DNA from: Thiocapsa roseilacustris
GTDB lineage: Bacteria > Pseudomonadota > Gammaproteobacteria > Chromatiales > Chromatiaceae
DNA length: 64,000 nucleotides
Assembly: GCF_041903755.1 (NCBI RefSeq)
Contig: NZ_JBBWVE010000004.1
Span: forward strand, 124,001 to 188,000
Direction: 5' to 3'
In this document: positions 34,633 to 43,633 of the stretch, one piece after another
Position numbering within the stretch: position 1 is the first letter of the stretch
Layout: every line of letters begins with the position of its first letter
Translations under genes and position numbers: made by a program
Notes under the pieces: generated by a model
What the model was told of the DNA's origin: nothing
The model's database searches: none
The model's input: the letters and a program-made list of their open reading frames with translations, nothing else

Positions 34633-34662
34633 CACCGGCAGAATCATGCGCAACGGGCGACG

Positions 34663-34680
34663 CTGTCATAGAGACGTCAT
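34663..34680 (+). promoter_or_regulatory. Pho box upstream of phoB
   Basis: CTGTCATAGAGACGTCAT has two 7-bp direct repeats (CTGTCAT and ACGTCAT) at 11-bp spacing, matching the PhoB consensus. It lies 105 bp before the phoB start, consistent with autoregulation under phosphate limitation. Confidence 0.7.
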
Positions 34681-34784
34681 CAATCGTCAATAGAATGCGC
34701 GTCGACATCGGTGACGGATCGCCCCGGCACGGCCGAGGCCCATTTGAAACATCACAGATCACTGCGGACGCGGTTCACAACACC

Positions 34785-35474
34785 ATGACCACCATTCTTG
34801 TCGTCGACGATGAACCGGATATTCGCGAGGTCATGCGTTTCGCACTCGAGAACGCCGAGTATCGCGTGATCGAGGCCGCCCATGCGGACGAAGCGCGCAA
34901 GCTCCTGATCAACGAGAGCCCGGACCTCATCCTGCTCGACTGGATGCTGCCGGGGCGATCCGGTCTCGAGCTGGCCCAACAGCTCAAGCAGAATCCGAAA
35001 AGCCGCGCCGTACCCATCATCATGGTCAGCGCCCGCGGCGAGGAAGAAGACCGGATCAAGGGTCTCGACACCGGGGCCGACGACTACATCGCCAAGCCCT
35101 TCTCGCCGCGCGAGATGGTCGCTCGCGTCAAGGCGGTCTTGCGGCGGGCGAAGATCACCGACGAGCCGGCGGACGAGATCGACGTCGGGGGTCTGCGCAT
35201 CGACAACATCAGCCATCGCGTGACCGCCGAGGGACGCCCCGTCGACATCGCCCCGACCGAATATCGCCTCCTGCATTTCTTCATGACCCACGCCGATCGC
35301 GCCTTCAGCCGCTCGCAGCTGCTCGATCAGGTCTGGGGCGATCAGGTCTATGTGGAGGAACGCACGGTCGATGTGCATGTCCGCCGCCTGCGCAAAGCGC
35401 TCGAGACGTCCGGCCACGACCGACTGCTCCAGACCGTGCGCGGTGTGGGCTATCGCTTCTCGGACAAGACCTGA
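34785..35474 (+). CDS. phoB: Phosphate regulon response regulator
   Basis: A 229-residue OmpR-family regulator. The receiver domain has DDE near residues 8-10, phospho-acceptor Asp52 in LILLDWMLPG, and Lys in IAKPFSP. The winged-helix domain contains LDQVWGDQVYVEERTVDVHVRRLRKAL and TVRGVGYRF, diagnostic of PhoB. It switches on phosphate-scavenging genes when phosphorylated by PhoR. The ATG at 34785 gives the standard N-terminus. The PhoR gene follows after 5 bp. Confidence 0.94.
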   Translation: MTTILVVDDEPDIREVMRFALENAEYRVIEAAHADEARKLLINESPDLILLDWMLPGRSGLELAQQLKQNPKSRAVPIIMVSARGEEEDRIKGLDTGADDYIAKPFSPREMVARVKAVLRRAKITDEPADEIDVGGLRIDNISHRVTAEGRPVDIAPTEYRLLHFFMTHADRAFSRSQLLDQVWGDQVYVEERTVDVHVRRLRKALETSGHDRLLQTVRGVGYRFSDKT

Positions 35475-35479
35475 CGCGA

Positions 35480-36940
35480 TTGGCCGGCAATCCAGACCCA
35501 CGGGGAGAGTCCTGGCGTCGCGCCTTGTCGTTCGAGGTGTGGCTGCTCACGGCCACGACCGTCCTCTGCACCGCGCAGTGGCTGCTCGCTCCCGAATGGG
35601 CCTGGGTCTGGACGCTGATTCTCGTCGCCTATCTGCTGCGTCATCTTTACCTGCTCACGCGTCTTGCGGTTCTGATCCGACGCCATCACCGACTCATCCC
35701 GCCCTTTCCACTCGGACTCTGGGGCGAGATCTATCGCAGCATCGCGCAGTATCAGCAACGCGGTCGTAAGGGCCGCAAGCGCCAGATCCGCTTCACCCGT
35801 CGCTTTCGCGAGGCGGCCAACGCGGTACCGGACGGTCTGGTCATCCTCGACAAGCTGCATCGGGTGGATTGGGCGAACCCCGCTGCAGCGGCCTTGATGA
35901 ACGTACACTGGCCCGAGGACGACGGGCGGCCGCTGTTCGAGATCCTGACTCACCCGGATCTCAAGGGCTTTATCGAGGCCGGCGAATCCCTGCGGCCGAT
36001 CGATTTGGCCCCGGAGCACAACCGCGCACTGATGCTGTCGCTGCGCATCACCCCGTTCGGCGAGCGCAAGCGCCAGCGCCTTGTGGTCGCACGCGACATC
36101 ACCAAGATCTATCACCTGAACATGATCCGGCGTGACTTCGTCGCCAACGCATCGCATGAGCTGCGCACGCCCCTGACCGTCATCGCCGGCTTTCTCGAGA
36201 GCCTGATCGACGCGGAGGCGACACCTGCGAACCATCGTCGCCCCTTGTCCCTGATGCACAATCAGGCCGAGCGCATGCGCCTCATCATCGAAGACCTGCT
36301 GACACTCTCGCGTCTGGAGATGCACGAGCATCCGGAGGTGCAGGAGCGGGTCGATGTCCCGGACGAGCTGCATCTGATCCTGCAAGAGGCGCATGCGCTG
36401 AGCAACGGCCGGCATGCGTTCTCGACCGACATCAACGAGAACCTGCTCTTGATCGGGAGTCAACCCGAGCTGCGCAGCGCCTTTTCAAATCTCGTCTTCA
36501 ATGCGGTCAAGCACACACCCGACGGCACCGAGATCCATGTCCGCTGGTCGGCAAGGAGCGACAGCTTGGAGCTGCGCGTCGAAGACAACGGGCCCGGCAT
36601 CGCGCCCGAGCATCTGCCGAGGCTGACTGAACGTTTCTATCGCATCGACAAGGCCCGCTCGCGCGAATCCGGAGGCACCGGGCTCGGGCTCGCCATCGTC
36701 AAGCACATCATGAACCGGCACGATGCGCGCCTGCTGATCGCGAGCGAGATCGAGCGGGGCTCGACTTTTTCGTGCATCTTCCCACGCGCTCGGGCGATCC
36801 TCCGAGAAGAAGCCGAACAGGGCACCGCACCTTCCACGCTGCCAGACCCGACGGCCGAAGCCCGATCGCCCCCTGCGTCGGATACGGCAAGCTCCCACTT
36901 GGACCAAGGCGGACGCCTTGCCAACTCTCATTTAACCTAA
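35480..36940 (+). CDS. phoR: Phosphate regulon sensor histidine kinase
   Basis: A 486-residue kinase. Short N-terminal membrane segments (about 17-55) are followed by a PAS domain (about 115-205). The HisKA motif is FVANASHELRTPLTVI. The HATPase domain has NLVFNAVKHTPDG, DNGPGIAPEHL and GTGLGLAIVKHI. The start is probably TTG at 35480, 5 bp after phoB. The C-terminal about 45 residues are low-complexity. The stop TAA merges into a short GCGCC/GGCGC palindrome that may act as a terminator. Confidence 0.92.
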   Translation: MAGNPDPRGESWRRALSFEVWLLTATTVLCTAQWLLAPEWAWVWTLILVAYLLRHLYLLTRLAVLIRRHHRLIPPFPLGLWGEIYRSIAQYQQRGRKGRKRQIRFTRRFREAANAVPDGLVILDKLHRVDWANPAAAALMNVHWPEDDGRPLFEILTHPDLKGFIEAGESLRPIDLAPEHNRALMLSLRITPFGERKRQRLVVARDITKIYHLNMIRRDFVANASHELRTPLTVIAGFLESLIDAEATPANHRRPLSLMHNQAERMRLIIEDLLTLSRLEMHEHPEVQERVDVPDELHLILQEAHALSNGRHAFSTDINENLLLIGSQPELRSAFSNLVFNAVKHTPDGTEIHVRWSARSDSLELRVEDNGPGIAPEHLPRLTERFYRIDKARSRESGGTGLGLAIVKHIMNRHDARLLIASEIERGSTFSCIFPRARAILREEAEQGTAPSTLPDPTAEARSPPASDTASSHLDQGGRLANSHLT

Positions 36941-36961
36941 ACCGCGCCGGGCGCGGTTTAA
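36939..36961. repeat. Minimal palindrome AACCGCGCCGGGCGCGGTT
   Basis: The outer ends of module B fused without the interior. It begins at the phoR stop codon and could serve as a bidirectional hairpin terminator. Confidence 0.7.
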
Positions 36962-36993
36962 AGCCGGTCGAAATAGGCTCGGAGGATTCACTG

Positions 36994-37887
36994 ATGGACG
37001 ACTTAAGCAAAGGTCTCGCCCTCGGCTTTGCCCTGTTCCTCGCCGGATTCTCCTCGACCGCTTGGTGCGCGGATCTCGACGAGATCCGGGAGCGCGGCGA
37101 ATTGCGTCATCTCGGCATCAAATACGCCAACTTCGTCACCGGCTCAGGTGACGGTTTCGACGTTGAATTGGTGAAGGGCTTTGCGCAGGATCTCGGTGTC
37201 GACTATGTCCTCGTCGACACGAATTTCTACAACGTCATCCGCGATCTGTTGGGCAAAGAGGTCGTGCGCAACGGCTCTGAGGTCAGCCTCGAAGGCGACT
37301 ATCCGGTCCGCGGGGACATGATCGCAGCCGGATTCACCGTGCTCCCCTGGCGCGAGCAGGTGCTGCTGTACTCACAACCCACCTTTCCGTCTCAAGTCCT
37401 CCTGGTGGCCCGCTCGGAATCCGAGCTCTCGCCGATCCCAGGTAGCAACGACCTCTCCCGTGATATTCTTCAAACCAAGGCGATGATCGGATCCAAAAGC
37501 CTCTTGGTGATGGAGCAGACCTGTCTCGACCCGGCCAACTATGGCCTGACCGGTGCCGGGGTCGATCTGAAGTCCTACACCAAAAGCTCGAACCTCAACG
37601 AGATGGTCCCGGCGCTGCTCAACGAAGAGGCGGAGCTGACCCTGTTGGACGTCCCGGATGCCATTCTCGATCTGAAGAAATGGGCCGGCACCATCAAGAT
37701 CATCGGGCCGATCTCGGAGCATCAGGATCTTGCCGCCGCTTTTCCGAAGAGCGCACCCGCTCTGCGTGACGCCTTCGACGACTACCTCGCGAGAATCAAG
37801 GCCGATGGCACCTACGATCGCTTGGTCGATACCTACTACCCGGGGATCCGCCGCTACTTTCCCGCGTTCTTCGACCGCGACTCCTGA
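36994..37887 (+). CDS. Periplasmic solute-binding protein, family 3 type
   Basis: A 297-residue precursor with a signal peptide (to about residue 25, WCA). The mature protein begins DLDEIRERGELRHLGIKYANF, the usual start of amino-acid-type binding proteins, and continues with DVELVKGFAQDLGVDY and a C-terminal DGTYDRLVDTYYPG. GGAGG precedes the ATG. No permease or ATPase is nearby. The next gene is a membrane hybrid kinase, so it may deliver a ligand signal to that kinase rather than feed a transporter. The ligand is unknown. Confidence 0.85.
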   Translation: MDDLSKGLALGFALFLAGFSSTAWCADLDEIRERGELRHLGIKYANFVTGSGDGFDVELVKGFAQDLGVDYVLVDTNFYNVIRDLLGKEVVRNGSEVSLEGDYPVRGDMIAAGFTVLPWREQVLLYSQPTFPSQVLLVARSESELSPIPGSNDLSRDILQTKAMIGSKSLLVMEQTCLDPANYGLTGAGVDLKSYTKSSNLNEMVPALLNEEAELTLLDVPDAILDLKKWAGTIKIIGPISEHQDLAAAFPKSAPALRDAFDDYLARIKADGTYDRLVDTYYPGIRRYFPAFFDRDS

Positions 37888-38040
37888 CCCGGACGTCGCC
37901 GGAGCGCCACACACCCGATCACGTCGAGAACCGCAAGCCCCGTCCGAGCGGCGTGACCCCGCAATGCAGTGCGATCGCCACTTGAGCGCTCGACAAGCCT
38001 CCTCCGGCAGGCGCGCAGCGATCGCTCGATCCTCACCAAG

Positions 38041-40764
38041 ATGGCCTTGCTAGGTCGACTCACCCCGCGCTGGCCGCTCCTCTTAGCGGTCATCTTCTGC
38101 GTCTATACCCTTGTTCTCCTTTGGAATGTCTTCACGGCACAAGACCTGCTGCGCTCCGCCGCGGACGCTCGATTGGTTGCGGACAGCCAACGTCGCGCGA
38201 TCGCAGTCGCCGACTTCATCGCCGAGCGCCGCAGCAGCGCCGCCGACCTCGCCGAAAGCCATGAGATCGAGGCCTACCTGATCAATTTGGCCTTGGGCAT
38301 GTCGTTGCAGTACGGACTGAACACCAATCTCGACGCCATTGAGCAGCGTTTTCGCCGACATCTCAAGCAGAAGACCTTGCGTGGGTCGCCCCTCTACCAA
38401 AGGATCCTCTACCGAGACGAGGAGGGAAAGACACTCGTCGATCTGCAGCCCGAGGCGCCACCCGTCGAGCTCCCGGACGGATTCGAGCATGAACCCAAGC
38501 TCGCGATCGAAGATGAAACCCATCGCTTCGTCGTAAGCGCCCCGGTCGTCCACAAAGGGATGCACAAAGGCGTCGTCGTCACCGTCGGCAATCTCGATCA
38601 ACTCGCCTGGCTGCTGATCTCGAGCGGGGAGGACGCGACATCCTCGGCACGCTATCAGGAGCTTCTCGTCGGGCCGAACGAACTGATGATCGTGCCGCCC
38701 GGACGTCAGATCGGGGTCGATCCCGAGTTAGCGTCCGCGCTTGCGCGCCTGCCCGAAGACAGCCTGATGCCAATCGGCGCCGGCCCGGATCGCCGATCGG
38801 ACCGTCGGGGGGACCGGCGGGGGGAGCATCGGGCGGATTTCGCGGGGTGGCTGGCGGTGCGCAGCGCAGTCGAGGGTACGCCCTTGTCGTTGCTCACCTT
38901 GATGACGGAAACCTCCCTCTACGGCCATCTGAGCTCGCGGCTTTTTCTCTACACCTTGGGTGCCTTCCCCTTCGTGCTGCTGTTTGCGGCGGTCGCCTTC
39001 GATCGCATGCGGTTGCGGGCGATTCTATTCGAGGAAAAATATGCCCGATCGGATCTTCTGCGCGACCGCCTCGAGCACCAGAACGAACGACTCTCCGAGG
39101 AGATCGCGCGCCGCGAGGCGTTGGAGCAGGACCTGCTCGACCATACCCATCGGCTCGAAGACATGGCTGAATCCCTGAAGACCAGCGTCGCCCGCGCCGA
39201 GGATGCCAGCCGCGCGAAATCCGAGTTTCTGGCGGCCATGAGCCACGAGATCCGAACCCCGATGAACGGCATCATCGGGATGACCGAATTGGCCCTGGAG
39301 ACACCACTGACCGAGGAACAACGCGACTGTCTCCTCGTCGTGAAGTCATCGGCCGACGGCCTCCTGACCATCATCAACGATATCCTCGATTTCTCCAAGA
39401 TCGAGGCCGGTAAGCTGGCGGTGGAGTCGATCGATCTCGACCTGCATGCCCTCGTCACGGAGATCATGCGCTCCTTGCGCGTGAAGGCACAGGAGAAACC
39501 GCTGGAGCTCCTCAGCGAGCTCGCGCCCAGCGTCCCGCGCCGTTTGATCGGCGACCCGGGCCGTTTGCGCCAGATCCTCGTCAACCTTCTGAACAACGCG
39601 ATCAAGTTTACCGAGCGGGGCGAGGTCGCTCTGCACGTGGATGCACGACCGATCGCGGACGATCAGGTGGAGGTTCATTTCGCCGTGCGCGACACCGGGA
39701 TCGGCATCTCCGCGGAGAATCAGGCGCGCATCTTCGATGCCTTCTCGCAGGAGGACGGCTCGATCACGCGTCGTTTCGGCGGCACCGGTCTGGGTCTGAC
39801 GATCTCCACTCGGTTGGCCGCCTTGATGGGTGGACGCATCTGGGTCGAAAGCACACTCGGCAAGGGCAGTAGCTTCCATATCACCCTGCCGCTCGGCGTC
39901 GGCGTTGGTGACTTCGCGGCACAGCAAGCGCCCGAGCTAAGCGGAAAGCGCGTCTTGCTGGTCGACGACAACGCGGTCAATCGCCGGATTCTCTGCCGCA
40001 TGCTCGTGCTTTGGGGCATGGAGGTGACCGAGGCACGCAGCGGAACCGCGTGTCTCGCCATCATCGGCGACCCGGAAACCAGGGCATTCGATCTGCTCTT
40101 GGTCGACTACGAGATGCCCGATCTCGACGGTTTTGCGGTCGTCGCCACGCTCAAGCGGATCCCGCTCATACAACACCCGAAAACGATCATGCTCTCCTCG
40201 GGCGTCATACCCGGCCATACCGAGCGCTGCAGAGACTTAGGTATAGAGGCCCTCCTCGCCAAGCCCGTCGCCTACGACGAGCTGCTGAAAGCCGTGCAAA
40301 ACGCCTTGGGCGAGCGCACGCGGGATAAGGCGCCCGAGTCCCCACCGCAAGCGCCTTCACCGGGGCAAGCCGCAAAGCCGCTCAAGCTCCTGCTGGCCGA
40401 AGACAACCTGGTCAATCAGAAACTCATGATCCGACTTCTCGGCAAGTGGGGCCACGAGGTGACCCTGGCCAACAACGGCCAAGAGGCGTTGGAGCAGGTC
40501 GAGCGCGACACCTTCGATCTGATTCTGATGGACATGCAGATGCCGGTGATGGGTGGTTTGGAGGCGACCCGGCTGATCCGCGAGCGCGAGGCCGCCGACC
40601 CGACGGCGACACGCACCCCGATCCACGCCCTGACGGCCGCCGCGCTCTCTGAGGAGCGCGCGGCTGCGCTGGCTTGCGGTGTCGACGGTTATCTCACCAA
40701 GCCGCTTGACCGGGTCAAATTGCTCGACCTGCTCGAGCGTCTGGCCGCGGCGGGGGAGGAGTGA
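38041..40764 (+). CDS. Hybrid sensor histidine kinase with two receiver domains
   Basis: A 907-residue membrane kinase. TM1 is at about 16-36, an extracytoplasmic sensor region at about 37-300, and TM2 at about 302-325 (LFLYTLGAFPFVLLFAAVAF). A coiled coil follows, then HisKA (FLAAMSHEIRTPMNGIIGM, His near 402) and HATPase (FGGTGLGLTIS). Two receiver domains have Asp near 689 (LLVDYEMPDLDG) and near 831 (ILMDMQMPVMGG). No HPt domain is present, so phosphotransfer must use another protein. The sensor ends in a short Arg/Asp/Gly repeat (RRSDRRGDRRGEHR). The ATG at 38041 is preferred over GTG 37969 because it precedes TM1 closely. The partner is probably the binding protein encoded upstream. Confidence 0.9.
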   Translation: MALLGRLTPRWPLLLAVIFCVYTLVLLWNVFTAQDLLRSAADARLVADSQRRAIAVADFIAERRSSAADLAESHEIEAYLINLALGMSLQYGLNTNLDAIEQRFRRHLKQKTLRGSPLYQRILYRDEEGKTLVDLQPEAPPVELPDGFEHEPKLAIEDETHRFVVSAPVVHKGMHKGVVVTVGNLDQLAWLLISSGEDATSSARYQELLVGPNELMIVPPGRQIGVDPELASALARLPEDSLMPIGAGPDRRSDRRGDRRGEHRADFAGWLAVRSAVEGTPLSLLTLMTETSLYGHLSSRLFLYTLGAFPFVLLFAAVAFDRMRLRAILFEEKYARSDLLRDRLEHQNERLSEEIARREALEQDLLDHTHRLEDMAESLKTSVARAEDASRAKSEFLAAMSHEIRTPMNGIIGMTELALETPLTEEQRDCLLVVKSSADGLLTIINDILDFSKIEAGKLAVESIDLDLHALVTEIMRSLRVKAQEKPLELLSELAPSVPRRLIGDPGRLRQILVNLLNNAIKFTERGEVALHVDARPIADDQVEVHFAVRDTGIGISAENQARIFDAFSQEDGSITRRFGGTGLGLTISTRLAALMGGRIWVESTLGKGSSFHITLPLGVGVGDFAAQQAPELSGKRVLLVDDNAVNRRILCRMLVLWGMEVTEARSGTACLAIIGDPETRAFDLLLVDYEMPDLDGFAVVATLKRIPLIQHPKTIMLSSGVIPGHTERCRDLGIEALLAKPVAYDELLKAVQNALGERTRDKAPESPPQAPSPGQAAKPLKLLLAEDNLVNQKLMIRLLGKWGHEVTLANNGQEALEQVERDTFDLILMDMQMPVMGGLEATRLIREREAADPTATRTPIHALTAAALSEERAAALACGVDGYLTKPLDRVKLLDLLERLAAAGEE

Positions 40765-40819
40765 GGAGTGAGGAGTGAGGAGTGAGGGGTGAGGGGTGAG
40801 GGGTGAAGGGTGAGGGGTG
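40757..40819. repeat. Heptamer array (GAGGAGT / GAGGGGT)
   Basis: About nine 7-bp units, first GAGTGAG then GGGTGAG variants. The array begins inside the last codons of the hybrid kinase gene and contains its stop codon. Confidence 0.88.
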
Positions 40820-40822
40820 TAT

Positions 40823-41285
40823 TTTGTGCCGTGCCGTGCGAGGAACGATTCAACAACAAACGAAACCCGTCGGCGCATGTTGTGCTTCCTGCCGTCAGCA
40901 CAACCTACGGGGATCGAATGTCCCGGAAAAAGGTTGGGCAAAGCGCAGCGTGCCCAACGGCTCCCCGGGCGAATTAGGACCGTAGGTTGTGCCGAGCCGT
41001 GCGAGGCACAACCAACCGTCGGCGCATGTTGTGCTTCCTGCCGTCAGCACAACCTACGGGGATCGAATGTCCCGGAAAAAGGCGTAGGTTGGGCAAAGCG
41101 CAGCGTGCCCAACGGCTCCCCGGGCGATTTAGGACCGTAGGTTGTGCCGAGCCGTGCGAGGCACAACCAACCGTCGGCGCATGTTGTGCTTCCTGCCGTC
41201 AGCACAACCTACGGTGATCGAATGTCCCGGAAAAAGGCGTAGTTGGGCAAAGCGCAGCGTGCCCAACGGCTCCCCGGGCGAATTA
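40823..41285. repeat. Tandem array of about 155-bp units
   Basis: Three units in direct order. The second and third (from 40981 and from 41136) are nearly identical at a 155-bp period, and the first is partly decayed. Each contains the GTAGGTTGTGC ... GCACAACCTAC core of the miniature element. A TTGGGCAAAGCG ... CGTGCCCAACGG hairpin and an ATCGAATGTCCCGGAAAAAGG link follow. The terminal repeats of the mobile form are absent. No gene is supported between 40765 and 41384. Confidence 0.85.
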
Positions 41286-41349
41286 ATTCACCCCTACAGT
41301 CACGCGCTTCGAGCATGGCGTTCATAGGGCGGGAGGTGCAGGACCGAGA

Positions 41350-41372
41350 GGGCACCGCGGAAAGCGGTGCCC
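41350..41372 (-). terminator. Hairpin downstream of ihfB
   Basis: GGGCACCGC and GCGGTGCCC pair around GGAAA, 13 bp after the ihfB stop. No strong U-tract follows on the minus strand, so the terminator call is tentative. Confidence 0.5.
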
Positions 41373-41384
41373 GATGTGAATGTA

Positions 41385-41726
41385 TCAGCGAGAGGCCGCA
41401 ACGCGTGGAACGCGCTCTTCTTCCTGCGTGCCCAGCTCCTCTTGAAACGCTTGATTGACGCGGTCCCTGAGCTCCTTGCCGGGCTTGAAATGGGGGACAT
41501 GCTTCCCGGCCAGGGCGACCGAGTCACCGGTCTTCGGGTTACGCCCGATCCGGGGCGGCCGGTAGTGCAACGAAAAGCTTCCGAAACCTCGGATCTCGAT
41601 CCGCTCGCCGGTGGCAAGCGCGGTGCTCATGCGATCGAGGGTCTTGCGTACCGCCTCCTCCACGTCTTTATAGGGAAGGTGGTCTTGTGCCGCCGCCAGA
41701 ACGTCGATCAGCTCGGATTTGGTCAT
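41385..41726 (-). CDS. ihfB: Integration host factor subunit beta
   Basis: A 113-residue DNA-bending protein. It has MTKSELIDVLA at the start, DVEEAVRKTLDRMSTAL, GERIEIRGFGSFSLHYRPPRIGRNPKTGDSV (the DNA-binding arm with its Pro) and HFKPGKELRDRVN. The C-terminal tail is slightly longer than in E. coli. The ATG at 41726 matches the family; a longer frame runs into the intergenic hairpin. It follows rpsA as in most gammaproteobacteria. Confidence 0.95.
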   Translation of the reverse strand: MTKSELIDVLAAAQDHLPYKDVEEAVRKTLDRMSTALATGERIEIRGFGSFSLHYRPPRIGRNPKTGDSVALAGKHVPHFKPGKELRDRVNQAFQEELGTQEEERVPRVAASR

Positions 41727-41751
41727 GGTGTCGACTCCTGGAAAAGGAGAA

Positions 41752-41772
41752 GGGGCCCGCAATACGGGCCCC
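41752..41772 (-). terminator. Hairpin between rpsA and ihfB
   Basis: GGGGCCCG and CGGGCCCC pair around a 5-nt loop. On the minus strand it is followed by TTCTCCTTTTCC. It may attenuate or terminate rpsA transcripts before ihfB. Confidence 0.6.
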
Positions 41773-41815
41773 GCCTAGAGAGACATCACACGAGAGACAT
41801 CGCGAAGGGTTGGTA

Positions 41816-43495
41816 TCAGCCCCCGCGCTGCGCCTCTTCCATCTGCTCTTTGAGGAGATCGCCGAGGGTCGTCGCCGTGGATGGATCGCGCGAGTAGCCC
41901 TTGATGGCCGCCTGCTCTTCCTCGACGTCCTTCGCCTTCATGGAGAGCGAAAGGGTGCGGTTCTTGCGGTCGACGCCCAGGAACTTGGCCTCGATCGCCT
42001 CGCCGGCCTTCAGAACGGCACGTGCATCCTCGATGCGGTCGCGCGAGATCTCGGACGCACGCAGATAGCCTTCCACACCGTCCGCCAGGGCGATGGTTGC
42101 ACCCTTGGGGTCGACATCCAGGATGACGCCGGTGACGACGCTGCCCTTCTCGTGCAGGGCCACGAAGCTGGAGAAGGGATCCTTGTCCAACTGCTTGACA
42201 CCCAGGGAGATGCGCTCGCGCTCCGGATCGACCGACAGCACGACGGTTTCCAGCTCGTCGCCCTTCTTATAGCGACGCAGGGCCTGCTCGCCGGCCTCGT
42301 CCCAGGAGATGTCGGACAGATGCACCAGACCGTCGATGCCGCCGTCCAGACCGATGAAGATGCCGAAGTCCGTGATGGACTTGATCTTGCCGGAGACGTG
42401 ATCGCCCTTCTTGTGGGTGACCGCGAACTCGTCCCAGGGGTTCATGGCGCATTGCTTGATGCCGAGCGAGATGCGGCGACGCTCCTCGTCGATATCCAGC
42501 ACCATGACCTCGACCTCGTCGCCGAGTGCCACGACCTTGCTCGGATGGATGTTCTTGTTGGTCCAATCCATCTCGGAGACGTGGACCAGACCCTCGACAC
42601 CCTCTTCGATCTCGACGAAGCAACCGTAGTCGGCGATGTTGGTGACCTTGCCGAAGACACGCGTGCTCTCGGGATAACGGCGCGAGATGTTGACCCAGGG
42701 GTCCTCGCCCATCTGCTTGAGGCCCAACGAAACGCGTTGACGATCGCGGTCGAATTTGAGCACCTTGACGGTGACCTCGTCGCCGATCTCAACCACCTCG
42801 GACGGATGCTTGACGCGACGCCAGGCCATGTCCGTGATGTGCAGCAGACCGTCGATGCCGCCCAGATCCAGGAAGGCGCCGTAGTCGGTCAGGTTCTTGA
42901 CGATACCCTTGACCTCCATGCCCTCTTCCAGGTTCTTCAGCAGGGTATCGCGCTCGGCGCTGTATTCCTCTTCCACCACCGCGCGGCGGGAGACGACGAC
43001 ATTGTTGCGCTTGCGGTCGAGCTTGATGACCTTGAATTCCTGCTCCTTGCCTTCGAGGTAGGTGGTGTCGCGCACCGGGCGCACATCCACCAAGGAACCC
43101 GGCAGGAAGGCGCGAACGGTGCCAAGATCGACGGTGAAGCCGCCCTTGACCTTGCCGTTGATCATGCCCTTGACGGTATCGGCAGCCTCGAACGCCTTCT
43201 CGAGATGATCCCATGCGGCGAACCGCTTTGCCTTCTCGCGCGAGAGACGGGTCACGCCGAAGCCGTCCTCGACCGCGTCCAAGGCGACCTCGACCTCGTC
43301 GCCGATCGCGACCTCGAGCTGGCCATCCGGGCCGATGAATTGAATTCTGGGGATCACGCCCTCGGACTTGAGCCCGGCATTGATCACAACGTTGTCGGAG
43401 GTGATCTCGATCACGGTTCCGATGACGATGGTGCCCGGCTGCAGTTGGGTGGTGCTCAGACTTTGTTCAAAGAGTTCGGCAAAGCTTTCGGTCAT
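41816..43495 (-). CDS. rpsA: 30S ribosomal protein S1
   Basis: A 559-residue ribosomal protein with six S1 (OB-fold) repeats. The N-terminal MTESFAELFEQSL binds the ribosome through S2. Repeats such as VKGIVKNLTDYGAFLDLGGIDGLLHITDMAW bind mRNA. It is essential for translation of most mRNAs. It lies between cmk and ihfB in conserved order. No Shine-Dalgarno sequence is seen before its ATG, as expected for autogenously controlled rpsA. Confidence 0.97.
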   Translation of the reverse strand: MTESFAELFEQSLSTTQLQPGTIVIGTVIEITSDNVVINAGLKSEGVIPRIQFIGPDGQLEVAIGDEVEVALDAVEDGFGVTRLSREKAKRFAAWDHLEKAFEAADTVKGMINGKVKGGFTVDLGTVRAFLPGSLVDVRPVRDTTYLEGKEQEFKVIKLDRKRNNVVVSRRAVVEEEYSAERDTLLKNLEEGMEVKGIVKNLTDYGAFLDLGGIDGLLHITDMAWRRVKHPSEVVEIGDEVTVKVLKFDRDRQRVSLGLKQMGEDPWVNISRRYPESTRVFGKVTNIADYGCFVEIEEGVEGLVHVSEMDWTNKNIHPSKVVALGDEVEVMVLDIDEERRRISLGIKQCAMNPWDEFAVTHKKGDHVSGKIKSITDFGIFIGLDGGIDGLVHLSDISWDEAGEQALRRYKKGDELETVVLSVDPERERISLGVKQLDKDPFSSFVALHEKGSVVTGVILDVDPKGATIALADGVEGYLRASEISRDRIEDARAVLKAGEAIEAKFLGVDRKNRTLSLSMKAKDVEEEQAAIKGYSRDPSTATTLGDLLKEQMEEAQRGG

Positions 43496-43600
43496 AAGAT
43501 GAAATTATCCTGAGAACGGCGCGCTGACCCGTCCCATCCGGGACGAGGGGTATGAATGAGATGAAAAGATCGGCGCATTCGGCGCCGACCCGACCGGTTC
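43496..43600 (-). promoter_or_regulatory. rpsA leader with hairpins
   Basis: On the minus strand, TCGGCGC/GCGCCGA (loop CGAAT) and CGTCCC/GGGACG (loop GGAT) form two stems before an AU-richer stretch that leads to the rpsA ATG. E. coli rpsA also lacks a Shine-Dalgarno sequence and uses hairpins with GGA loops for S1 autoregulation. The functional match is inference. Confidence 0.5.
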
Positions 43601-43633
43601 GACAGAGGCCCCGTTGGACGGACTGTCGATGTC

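Noticed and set aside
41687..43513. 608-codon plus-strand frame opposite rpsA
   Set aside because: rpsA is unmistakable on the minus strand. The antisense frame has no domain and no ribosome site.
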